DNA of 64,000 bases, taken from Halorubrum saccharovorum DSM 1137 (lineage in GTDB: Archaea > Halobacteriota > Halobacteria > Halobacteriales > Haloferacaceae). The position numbers and the translations under genes were made by a program. The stretch lies in NCBI RefSeq assembly GCF_000337915.1, contig NZ_AOJE01000011.1, positions 119,456-183,455 of the forward strand. The letters are read 5' to 3'. Numbering within the stretch: the first letter of the stretch is position 1; every line of letters begins with the position of its first letter. Of the stretch, positions 21,037 through 27,019 are shown piece after piece. A model generated the notes under the pieces. That model searched no databases. It was not told the origin of the DNA and saw only the letters and a list, made by a program, of their open reading frames with translations.

Positions 21037-21282
21037 ATGGTCGACATCCTCGCGGAGAACCTCTCCGGGAAGGCGGTGATGAGCGCGGACGGAACCGAAC
21101 TCGGGGACCTCTACAACATCACGATGGACCTCAAGTCGGGCGAGCTCTCCGACCTCCTCGTGAGCCCCCACGAGCACCTCAGCCCGGAGCGCTCGGGCTT
21201 CGACATCGACGAGATGGGCCGTCTGAAAGTGCCGGTTGCGAACGTGCAGGCGGTGAAAGACTACATCGTCGTCGCCCGCTGA
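21037..21282 (+). CDS. PRC-barrel domain protein
   Basis: Single PRC-barrel domain of 81 residues: AVMSADGTELGDLYNITMDL followed by SDLLVSPHEHLSP and KVPVANVQAVKDYIVV. Such domains occur in RimM and in photosynthetic reaction centre H subunits and often assist RNA processing. The ATG at 21037 (MVDILAENLSGK) is chosen because the promoter TATA lies about 28 bases upstream. It overlaps nob1 by one base (TGATG), and the pairing with a rRNA-maturation nuclease suggests a ribosome-assembly role. Confidence 0.88.
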   Translation: MVDILAENLSGKAVMSADGTELGDLYNITMDLKSGELSDLLVSPHEHLSPERSGFDIDEMGRLKVPVANVQAVKDYIVVAR

Positions 21283-21740
21283 TGGAAGTCCTCGACACAT
21301 CGGCGTTCATCCACGAGTACACCACCGACGACGACGTGGTCTCGGTGCCCGAAGTCCACGAAGAGCTCACCGGCGAGGGAGCGCTCCGCTTCGACGCGAT
21401 GGAGGGTTCCGGGATGACGATCCACGTCCCGGCCCCGGAGGTCCTCGACAACGTGCGCCGCGCCGCACGCGGCTCCGGGGACGCCGCGGAGCTGTCCGAC
21501 ACCGACACCCGCCTGATCGCCACCGCGTTGGAGCTGAGCGCGACGCTCGTCACCGACGACTACGCGATGCAGAACGTCGCCGAGCGGCTCGATATCACGG
21601 TCGAAGCGATCGCGCGCGACGGGATCACCGAGGAGCGCGAGTGGAAGTTCCAGTGCGTCGGCTGCAACCGCACCTTCGACGAGAACAAGGAGCGGTGTCC
21701 GATCTGCGGCAGCGACCTGACGCGGAAGAACCCGGCGTGA
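21282..21740 (+). CDS. nob1: rRNA maturation endonuclease Nob1
   Basis: PIN-domain endonuclease of 152 residues that cuts the 3' end of pre-16S rRNA. The catalytic acidic residues include Asp5 (EVLDTSAFIHE), the central DTDTRLIATALEL and LVTDDYAMQNVA. The C-terminal zinc ribbon is FQCVGCNRTF...RCPICGSDL, with two CxxC pairs. Length and domain order match archaeal Nob1. It follows the PRC-barrel gene in one operon. Confidence 0.93.
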   Translation: MEVLDTSAFIHEYTTDDDVVSVPEVHEELTGEGALRFDAMEGSGMTIHVPAPEVLDNVRRAARGSGDAAELSDTDTRLIATALELSATLVTDDYAMQNVAERLDITVEAIARDGITEEREWKFQCVGCNRTFDENKERCPICGSDLTRKNPA

Positions 21741-22061
21741 GCGATTGAACGGGCGTCCCGCCGACGTCTGACAGCGATCGGACTGATCGGAGCCGAGAGC
21801 GGCCGAGTCGTTGCGTTCTGTCGTCCGTTCTGTCTGATATGTTTTAAAAGATCGGTAATATTTAAATGTGACATACGCAACTGTAAGGGGGCGTTCGGCG
21901 TGGTCGGGACGGATGGACGGCACACGCCGACGCCCGCGACGCGTGCCGACGCCGCGTCGATACGCACCGCGCGAGGTGAACCGTCCGAACGATCGCACAC
22001 GAGGTGAACCGTCCGAACGAACGACTGCGCGGCCGTCGCTGCACACAGAGAGGACAAGACC
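21741..22061. promoter_or_regulatory. 321-base non-coding region with AT-rich promoter and direct repeats
   Basis: An AT-rich block at about 21838-21870 (ttttaaaag and atatttaaatg) is the most A/T-dense stretch here and looks like a promoter for the gene at 22062, which would then have a leader of about 170 nt. Within that leader a 21-bp sequence, cgaggtgaaccgtccgaacg plus one A, occurs twice (21972-21992 and 22000-22020), 28 bases apart. No RNA gene or ORF was recognised. Confidence 0.55.
21972..22020. repeat. Two 21-bp direct repeats upstream of tail-tube-like gene
   Basis: Identical copies occupy 21972-21992 and 22000-22020 with 7 bases between them, so the period is 28 bases. The ATG of the tail-tube-like gene is 41 bases further on. 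They could be regulator sites or a local duplication. Confidence 0.85.
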
Positions 22062-22634
22062 ATGCTACCGACCATCGGACGGCGAACAGTGCTGCAAACG
22101 ATCGGCGTCGCCGGTGCGCTGGGCCTCGCGTCCAGCGCGGCGGAGGCGGAGACGGAGGCGACCGCCGACGCCGCCGCGCTGAGCCGACACGACGCGCTGC
22201 GGACCGACCGGTTCGAAGTCGAGTTCGACGGCGAGGCGGTGTCCGGCTGGCAGACCGTCACCATCCCGGGTCGCTCCACGGAACAGGATGAGTACCGCGA
22301 GGGCAACGACGCCGACTACGAGAAGAAGGTCTGGGGACAGACGACGTTCGACGACCTCGAGATGGAGCGGGGGATCCAGCGCGAGGACGTCAACCGCCTC
22401 TACGACTGGCACGAAGCGGTCAGAGCGGGGAAGGCCGACGAGGGGCGGAAGGAGATCGCGGTTAAACTGCTCGACGGGCGAGGCGGGAATCCGGAGCCGC
22501 TCCTCGAGTGGCGGTTCGAGGGGGCCTGGATCAAGGAGTACAGCCCGCCTGAACTCGACGCGAGCGCCGACGGGGACATGGCGACCGAATCGGTCACGGT
22601 CGCGTTCGACAAGATGACCCGGAAAGAGGTCTGA
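22062..22634 (+). CDS. Phage tail-tube (T4 gp19-like) protein with Tat signal, orphan
   Basis: A 190-residue protein. Residues 1-31 look like a Tat signal: GRRTVLQTIGVAGALGLASS then AAEAE. Residues about 50-190 match the tail-tube/phage-tail-region fold of contractile and eCIS systems: RFEVEFDGEAVSGWQTVTIP, EYREGND, TFDDLEMERGI, LYDWHEAVRAG, LLEWRFEGAWIKEYSPPELD and ESVTVAFDKM. No sheath, baseplate, spike or AAA loader gene is near; the neighbours are nob1 and uppS. The mature protein may therefore work outside the cell on its own. The family resemblance is from the pattern of motifs; the extracellular role is inference. Confidence 0.78.
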   Translation: MLPTIGRRTVLQTIGVAGALGLASSAAEAETEATADAAALSRHDALRTDRFEVEFDGEAVSGWQTVTIPGRSTEQDEYREGNDADYEKKVWGQTTFDDLEMERGIQREDVNRLYDWHEAVRAGKADEGRKEIAVKLLDGRGGNPEPLLEWRFEGAWIKEYSPPELDASADGDMATESVTVAFDKMTRKEV

Positions 22635-22685
22635 GCCCTCGTCCGGGGGGAGCGGCGCGCCGGTCTCGTCCGCGTCGCTCCGCGA

Positions 22686-23669
22686 TCAGTCAGTCGACGC
22701 CTCGTCCGCGTCGCTCCGTCGCGAGTCGGTCTCGATCTCGACCGCCCCCGGACCGCTGTCCTCGCCGGGGACGGCGTCCCGGAGCGCCCCGGCGTCGACG
22801 GCGGGCAGCCGGTCGCGGAGCCGCCCCGCGACGGCCCGGGCCTCCACGATCTCGACCTCGGCGACCGCCCGGACGAGCGCGACCGCCCGATCCGCTCTGT
22901 CCCGGCGCCACGACTCCTCGCGAGACTGATACGTGCGGATAGCGCGGAGGAACTCCACTTCGGAGAACTCGGGCCAGTACGGCGCACAGAAGTAGACGGC
23001 CGCCTCGTTGCCGTTGGCGTGCCACGGCAGGAAGTTCGAGGTGCGCTCGTCGCCGCCGGTCCGGACGATGAGGTCGACGTCGCGTACCGGGCGGTCGTAC
23101 AGCCGGTCCTCGACGGTCCCGACGTCAACGTCGGCGGGGTCGAGGTCTCCCGCGTCGACGTCGCGAGCGATGGCCGTCGCCGCGTCGAGCAGCTCCGTCC
23201 GCCCGCCGTACGCCAGCGCGACGTTCAGCGTGAACCGGTCGTTGTCCGCGGTGCGACGCTCCGCGTAGTCCACCGCGTCGCGAACCCGCCCCGGGAGGCG
23301 GTCGATGTCGCCGATCGCGCGGACGCGGACCCCCTGATCGTGGACGCGGTCGGCGTCGGCGAACTCGCGGAGCTTGCCTTCCAACAGGTCGAACAGCGGC
23401 TCTAACTCCTCGTCCGGGCGCTCGAAGTTCTCGGTCGAGAAGGCGTACAGCGTCAGCTCCGCGACGCCCAGGTCCGCGCACCAGTCGAGCACGCGCTCGG
23501 TGGTGGCGGCCCCGGCTCGATGGCCGTCGGGCGCGTCGTCGCCATGCTCGCGGGCGTACCGCCGGTTCCCGTCCTGAATGATCGCGACGTGCGTCGGCAC
23601 GTCTTCGATCTCGCGGCGGAGGTGCCGGCGGTACGCGCGTTCGGCGAGGTCGCGGAGGCGATCCAACAT
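22686..23669 (-). CDS. uppS: Polyprenyl (undecaprenyl-type) cis-prenyltransferase
   Basis: Cis-prenyltransferase of 327 residues that builds the long-chain polyprenyl phosphate carrier used for glycosylation in archaea. The diphosphate-binding loop with catalytic Asp33 is VAIIQDGNRRYA, followed by LTLYAFSTENFERP and the RTGGDERTSNFLPW region; the cis-PT pattern is complete. The C-terminal 70 residues are an acidic Ala-rich extension without a known role. It is divergent from the LWR-salt gene, with a 7-2-7 inverted repeat (23671-23686) between them. Confidence 0.94.
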   Translation of the reverse strand: MLDRLRDLAERAYRRHLRREIEDVPTHVAIIQDGNRRYAREHGDDAPDGHRAGAATTERVLDWCADLGVAELTLYAFSTENFERPDEELEPLFDLLEGKLREFADADRVHDQGVRVRAIGDIDRLPGRVRDAVDYAERRTADNDRFTLNVALAYGGRTELLDAATAIARDVDAGDLDPADVDVGTVEDRLYDRPVRDVDLIVRTGGDERTSNFLPWHANGNEAAVYFCAPYWPEFSEVEFLRAIRTYQSREESWRRDRADRAVALVRAVAEVEIVEARAVAGRLRDRLPAVDAGALRDAVPGEDSGPGAVEIETDSRRSDADEASTD

Positions 23670-23670
23670 A

Positions 23671-23686
23671 CGTGTCGACCGACACG
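23671..23686. promoter_or_regulatory. Inverted repeat between uppS and LWR-salt gene
   Basis: CGTGTCG (23671-23677) and CGACACG (23680-23686) form a 7-2-7 inverted repeat immediately upstream of the uppS ATG. On the plus strand a TATA-like cttttat (about 23702-23708) lies some 26-30 bases before the LWR-salt ATG. Confidence 0.5.
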
Positions 23687-23733
23687 ACCGAGGGGTATGT
23701 ACTTTTATCCTCTGGCGGACCGATCCGCCGCCG

Positions 23734-24102
23734 ATGGACGCCGCCTACGTCTTCCGCGTCGAGTTCCGTCTCGATCCCGAGGGCGCCGCCGTCGACCCGG
23801 ATCGGTTCGAGGCGACGATGGAGATCCCGGCGGAGAAGCCGGAAACCGACGGCTGGCTGTTCTTCCGCGACCGGCTCTGGCGCGGCGATATCGGCGACGC
23901 CCCCTCGTTCCGGCGCCTCGCGAGCGACCGGCTCGGCGTCGAGGTCGTCGCCGCTGACTTCCGCGAGCTCCGGACCGACCGCGAACACCTCGACGCGCTG
24001 GAGTCGGCGATAGCCGCGGACCTCGACCGGTTCAACGCCGACTCGGTCGACGAGGTTCTGCACAAGTACCTCGGGTCGTCGATCCACCTGCGGGGGGAGT
24101 GA
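23734..24102 (+). CDS. LWR-salt protein (haloarchaeal conserved family)
   Basis: A 122-residue acidic protein containing FFRDRLWRGDIGD, the LWR motif after which this halophile-specific family is named (family name from memory). The rest is an alpha/beta domain (AYVFRVEFRLDPEGAAVDPD...) with no catalytic residues I can assign. The ATG at 23734 lies about 30 bases after a TATA-like cttttat, fitting a leaderless transcript; an upstream in-frame start would read into uppS. Its stop is followed by the HAD hydrolase. Confidence 0.8.
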   Translation: MDAAYVFRVEFRLDPEGAAVDPDRFEATMEIPAEKPETDGWLFFRDRLWRGDIGDAPSFRRLASDRLGVEVVAADFRELRTDREHLDALESAIAADLDRFNADSVDEVLHKYLGSSIHLRGE

Positions 24103-24161
24103 CCGGCTCGGAACCGCGCCCCCACAACGCACTTATCGCCCGACTGCCTACGGTCGGTCCC

Positions 24162-24815
24162 ATGGTCGTCGCCGACTACGACTTCCACCTGTTCGACCTC
24201 GACGGGACGCTCGTCGACGCGGAGTGGTCGTACACCCGCGGCGTCTTCGACCGCGTCGGCGACCGGCTCGGCCGCCCCTTCTCCGACCGGGAGGCGTACG
24301 TCCTCTGGCACGGGCTCGGCGGCGCCCGCGGCGACACCCTCCGGGAGTTCGGAGTCGACCCCGACGCATTCTGGCCGGCGTTCCACGCCGAGGAGGATCC
24401 CGTCGCTCGCGCGGAGGCGACGTATCTCCACGACGACGCGGCCCGGCTGCTCGACCGCGTCGACGACGCCGGCGGCCCGACCGGGCTCGTCACCCACTGT
24501 CAGCGGTTCCTCGCCGAGCCCGTGCTCGACCGGCTCGACCTCGGCGACCGGTTCGACGCGGTGGTCTGCTGTACCGACGAGACAGGCTGGAAACCCGACC
24601 CGGACCCCATCGAACTGGCGATGGCGGACCTCGGCGTCGACCCTCGGAGCGACCGCGGCTACTACGTCGGCGACGGCGAAAGCGACGTGGGCGCCGCGTG
24701 GAACGCGGGGCTCGACGCGGTCCACGTCGAGCGAGTGGGCCACGAGGACCGCGGGCGATGCGTGCTCGGCGACCGGCGCGTCAGCCGACTCGACGAACTG
24801 TTCGGGCCGACCTGA
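24162..24815 (+). CDS. HAD-superfamily hydrolase (phosphoglycolate phosphatase-like)
   Basis: Haloacid-dehalogenase-like phosphatase of 217 residues. Motif I is HLFDLDGTLVDAEWS with the nucleophile Asp, motif II is the Thr in GLVTHCQRFL, motif III is the Lys in ETGWKPDPDP and motif IV is YYVGDGESDVGAAWNAG. The cap is a small helical type 1 cap. The ATG at 24162 is preferred; a GTG at 24099 overlapping the upstream stop would add 21 unlikely residues. Substrate unknown. Confidence 0.88.
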   Translation: MVVADYDFHLFDLDGTLVDAEWSYTRGVFDRVGDRLGRPFSDREAYVLWHGLGGARGDTLREFGVDPDAFWPAFHAEEDPVARAEATYLHDDAARLLDRVDDAGGPTGLVTHCQRFLAEPVLDRLDLGDRFDAVVCCTDETGWKPDPDPIELAMADLGVDPRSDRGYYVGDGESDVGAAWNAGLDAVHVERVGHEDRGRCVLGDRRVSRLDELFGPT

Positions 24816-24833
24816 GAGGCCCGCCGTCGATCA

Positions 24834-24968
24834 CTACGACCCGGCGGCACCCCGAACGCGCTCCTTGCCGCACTTCGCACAGCGCTCCACGACCTCGTTC
24901 GGATCGACGACCACCGCCCGTCGCTCGTACCGGTGTCGACAGACCAGACGTTCGATCGTCTCGTGCAT
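24834..24968 (-). CDS. Small zinc-finger protein, 44 residues
   Basis: Short frame from an ATG at 24966-24968: MHETIERLVCRHRYERRAVV followed by VDPNEVVERCAKCGKERV and GAAGS. Cys10 with His12 and Cys30/Cys33 form a C-x-H ... C-x2-C ligand set like haloarchaeal zinc-finger micro-proteins. A TATA-like ctttaat lies 27-33 bases before the ATG on the minus strand, as expected for leaderless expression. Function unknown; such proteins may bind nucleic acid or a partner protein. Confidence 0.65.
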   Translation of the reverse strand: MHETIERLVCRHRYERRAVVVDPNEVVERCAKCGKERVRGAAGS

Positions 24969-25193
24969 ATCGAAACGACAGACGCTTGTGACTGATTAAA
25001 GTTCCGTACACACATGTTTATACACATAATACGCATCAATCGGCCAGAATAACCGAGGGTAAATAGATATTCGAGGGCAAAAGGCCGAGAGAACAAAACA
25101 TGTTGTCTCTTCGGAAGAGGGCAATCTCGCACCCAGATCGCGTCCGTCACCCGCGACCGAAACGGTCGTGAGGCGCCGGGCGGAACCGGACGT
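24969..25193. promoter_or_regulatory. AT-rich divergent promoter region
   Basis: The stretch 25000-25110 is far richer in A/T than its surroundings. It holds the ctttaat box for the zinc-finger gene (minus strand) and, on the plus strand, gtaaatagatattc (about 25060-25073), which could promote the PadR gene with a leader of about 110 nt. Short CATGT-type palindromes occur at 25011-25016 and 25098-25103. No RNA gene was recognised. Confidence 0.45.
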
Positions 25194-25574
25194 ATGACGA
25201 AGTGGCTCCACAGCGGCCGCCGCCGCGACCTGTGCGCGCTGCTGTACGACGCCGGCGAGCTGCGGGCGCAGTCGCTGAAGAGCCGGCTCGAATCGCACTA
25301 CGACGAGCGGATCGACCCGCAGTCTTTCTACGCCACGCTGACCTCGCTCGTGGAGTCGGGATTCCTCGATCGGCGGACCGAGGGGCTCGCCGACGTGTAC
25401 GCGCTCACCGACGCCGGCGAGCGCGCCCTCCTCGATCACTACGAGTGGCTCTCGGAACGGATCGGCGGCGGAGCCCCCGACGAACCGCCGGCCGGCGGCG
25501 TCAGCGACGGCGAAACCGCCGGCGTCAGCGACGGCGAGACCGCCGGCACCGGCGGTCCGAACCTCAAGGATTAA
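25194..25574 (+). CDS. PadR-family winged-helix regulator
   Basis: DNA-binding protein of 126 residues: KWLHSGRRRDLCALLYDAGELRAQSLKSRL (in part), then SFYATLTSLVESGFLDRRTEG and a wing DVYALTDAGERALLDHYEW. This matches PadR-like haloarchaeal regulators and recalls RosR, the oxidative-stress factor of Halobacterium, though that link is from memory. The C-terminal tail carries two copies of a GVSDGETA unit encoded by a 24-bp repeat. It ends 25 bases before nikR, whose promoter therefore lies at its 3' end. Confidence 0.82.
   Translation: MTKWLHSGRRRDLCALLYDAGELRAQSLKSRLESHYDERIDPQSFYATLTSLVESGFLDRRTEGLADVYALTDAGERALLDHYEWLSERIGGGAPDEPPAGGVSDGETAGVSDGETAGTGGPNLKD
25497..25544. repeat. 24-bp tandem duplication in PadR tail
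   Basis: The units ggcgtcagcgacggcgaaac plus cgcc at 25497-25520 and 25521-25544 differ at one base. They encode two copies of GVSDGETA in the disordered tail. Confidence 0.88.
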
Positions 25575-25597
25575 CAAGATCGGTGCCTTCAGTTAAT
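25570..25597. promoter_or_regulatory. Putative NikR operator ATTAAC-N16-GTTAAT
   Basis: ATTAAC (25570-25575) and GTTAAT (25592-25597) are perfect inverted half-sites separated by exactly 16 bases, two bases before the nikR ATG. The 6-16-6 geometry equals that of the E. coli NikR operator. The left half-site sits where the TATA box of a leaderless gene should be, so binding would block TBP. This suggests nickel-dependent autoregulation. Confidence 0.6.
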
Positions 25598-25599
25598 AC

Positions 25600-26061
25600 A
25601 TGACGGTCGTCAGCGTCTCGATGCCGGAGGAGCTGTTGGAGCGGATCGACGGGTTCGCCGACGAACACGGCTACACCGGGCGTAGCGAGGTCGTCCGCGA
25701 GGCCTCTCGGAACCTCCTCGGCGAGTTCGAGGACGCGAAGTTGGAGGACAGAGACCTGATGGCGGTGGTGACCGTGCTCTTCGACTACGAGACCACGAGC
25801 GTCGAGGAGCGGATGATGCGGCTCCGCCACGAACACGAGGGGCTCGTCGCCTCCAACTTCCACAACCATATCGGTTCGCGGTACTGCATGGAGCTATTCG
25901 TGCTAGAAGGGCGCTTAGCGGACATCTCGACGTTCGTCGGAAAGGTCCGCGCGACGAAGGACACGCTCACCGTCGACTACAGCGTGACGCCGGTCGACGA
26001 GTTCGGCGCCGACGGCGACCACGCGGGCGACAACGGTCACGGCCACGGCCACGACGACTGA
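25600..26061 (+). CDS. nikR: Nickel-responsive regulator NikR
   Basis: Ribbon-helix-helix/ACT-type metalloregulator of 153 residues. The N-terminal RHH is [20 protein letters not shown] and [14 protein letters not shown]. The nickel ligands align with E. coli NikR almost residue for residue: His77 (RLRHEHE), His88 and His90 (NFHNH) and Cys96 (YCMELF). A His-rich tail (GHGHGHDD) may add low-affinity metal binding. No nickel transporter or urease lies in the window, so the targets are elsewhere, plus its own promoter. The ATG at 25600 is immediately downstream of the proposed operator. Confidence 0.9.
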   Translation: MTVVSVSMPEELLERIDGFADEHGYTGRSEVVREASRNLLGEFEDAKLEDRDLMAVVTVLFDYETTSVEERMMRLRHEHEGLVASNFHNHIGSRYCMELFVLEGRLADISTFVGKVRATKDTLTVDYSVTPVDEFGADGDHAGDNGHGHGHDD

Positions 26062-26081
26062 GCGGAGCGGCGCGGGCTTTT

Positions 26082-27011
26082 TCAGCCGCCTCCGCGATCG
26101 GCCGTCCCGTCGACCAGGACGCCGACGAACGGCACCGCGAACCCGACGACGTAACCGGCGAGGTGCGCGAACACGTTGCTGCCGAACGGGACGAGCACCA
26201 GCGACCCGATCACGCCGGCGGCCGCGACGCTCGCACCGGTGACGTACAGGAGCTCGCGCTCCGGAGCCAGATCGAGCTCCGCCACCCGCGGGCGGCCGAC
26301 CGCGGCGTACAGACCGACCGCGGCGACGACCGCCCCGACCGCGAACAGCGACCCCACGGCGGGCAGCGGGGGGAAGTAGCCGGCGCCGCTCGGCGCGAAG
26401 TACGCGACCGCGAGCGACGCGAAGACGGCGACGACCGACCACCGCGGGTCGACGCCGGGCGGACCCCCGCTTCGGCTCCGACCGCTTTCCGCCGCCAGCG
26501 CGGCGAACCAGACGGCGACGAGGTAGCCGAGGAGCGCGCTGTTCACGTCCGAGAAGCCGGCTGTCGGCGCGTCGGTCAGGCCGCCGAGCGCGACGACGGT
26601 CGCCCAGGCGGAGACGAGCGGGACGACCGCGAGGTAGACCGCGACCGAGCCGAGGAGCCGTCGCCGCCAGCCGGCGACGACCGAGAGGGGGTACGCGACC
26701 GCGACGAGCAGCCAGTAGTTGACGACGTTGTCGGCGAGGTGGACCGTGTCGGCGTGGACGAAGCTCGACGCGAACGCGGTCCACAGCGCCCACCGGCTCT
26801 CGAACACCCCCTCGGTCGCGAGCGAGAAGCTCCACGCCTCGACGCCGGGAAGCAGGTTCACGCCGACGAGCAGCGCCGGTAGCGGGAGGGCGACGAGCCC
26901 TAACTCCGACGGTGGCCGCGACCGGACCGCGGCGAGGACGGACGCGAGCAGGCCGCGGAGGGTGGGCGAGTCCGAGTCGGGGGGAGCCTGCCTCCCGGCG
27001 TCGGCCGACAT
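26082..27011 (-). CDS. Rhomboid-family intramembrane protease-like protein
   Basis: Membrane protein of 309 residues with about six helices. The signature helix is SSFVHADTVHLADNVVNYWL (HxxxxHxxxN type). The serine region reads GFSDVNSALLGY, giving GxSD rather than the usual GxSG, and the catalytic histidine candidate is in VFAHLAGYVVGF in the last helix. The Ser/His dyad is therefore probably intact but the glycine after Ser is replaced. The start is ATG 27009-27011 (MSADAGRQAPPDSD); the frame is open far upstream only because it shadows the CDC48 gene. It follows cdc48 by 8 bases. Confidence 0.78.
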   Translation of the reverse strand: MSADAGRQAPPDSDSPTLRGLLASVLAAVRSRPPSELGLVALPLPALLVGVNLLPGVEAWSFSLATEGVFESRWALWTAFASSFVHADTVHLADNVVNYWLLVAVAYPLSVVAGWRRRLLGSVAVYLAVVPLVSAWATVVALGGLTDAPTAGFSDVNSALLGYLVAVWFAALAAESGRSRSGGPPGVDPRWSVVAVFASLAVAYFAPSGAGYFPPLPAVGSLFAVGAVVAAVGLYAAVGRPRVAELDLAPERELLYVTGASVAAAGVIGSLVLVPFGSNVFAHLAGYVVGFAVPFVGVLVDGTADRGGG

Positions 27012-27019
27012 CTTCCCCC

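Noticed and set aside
22062..22634. Part of a provirus or complete contractile injection cluster
   Set aside because: Flanking genes are housekeeping (nob1, uppS, HAD, NikR) and no integrase, terminase, sheath or baseplate gene is present.
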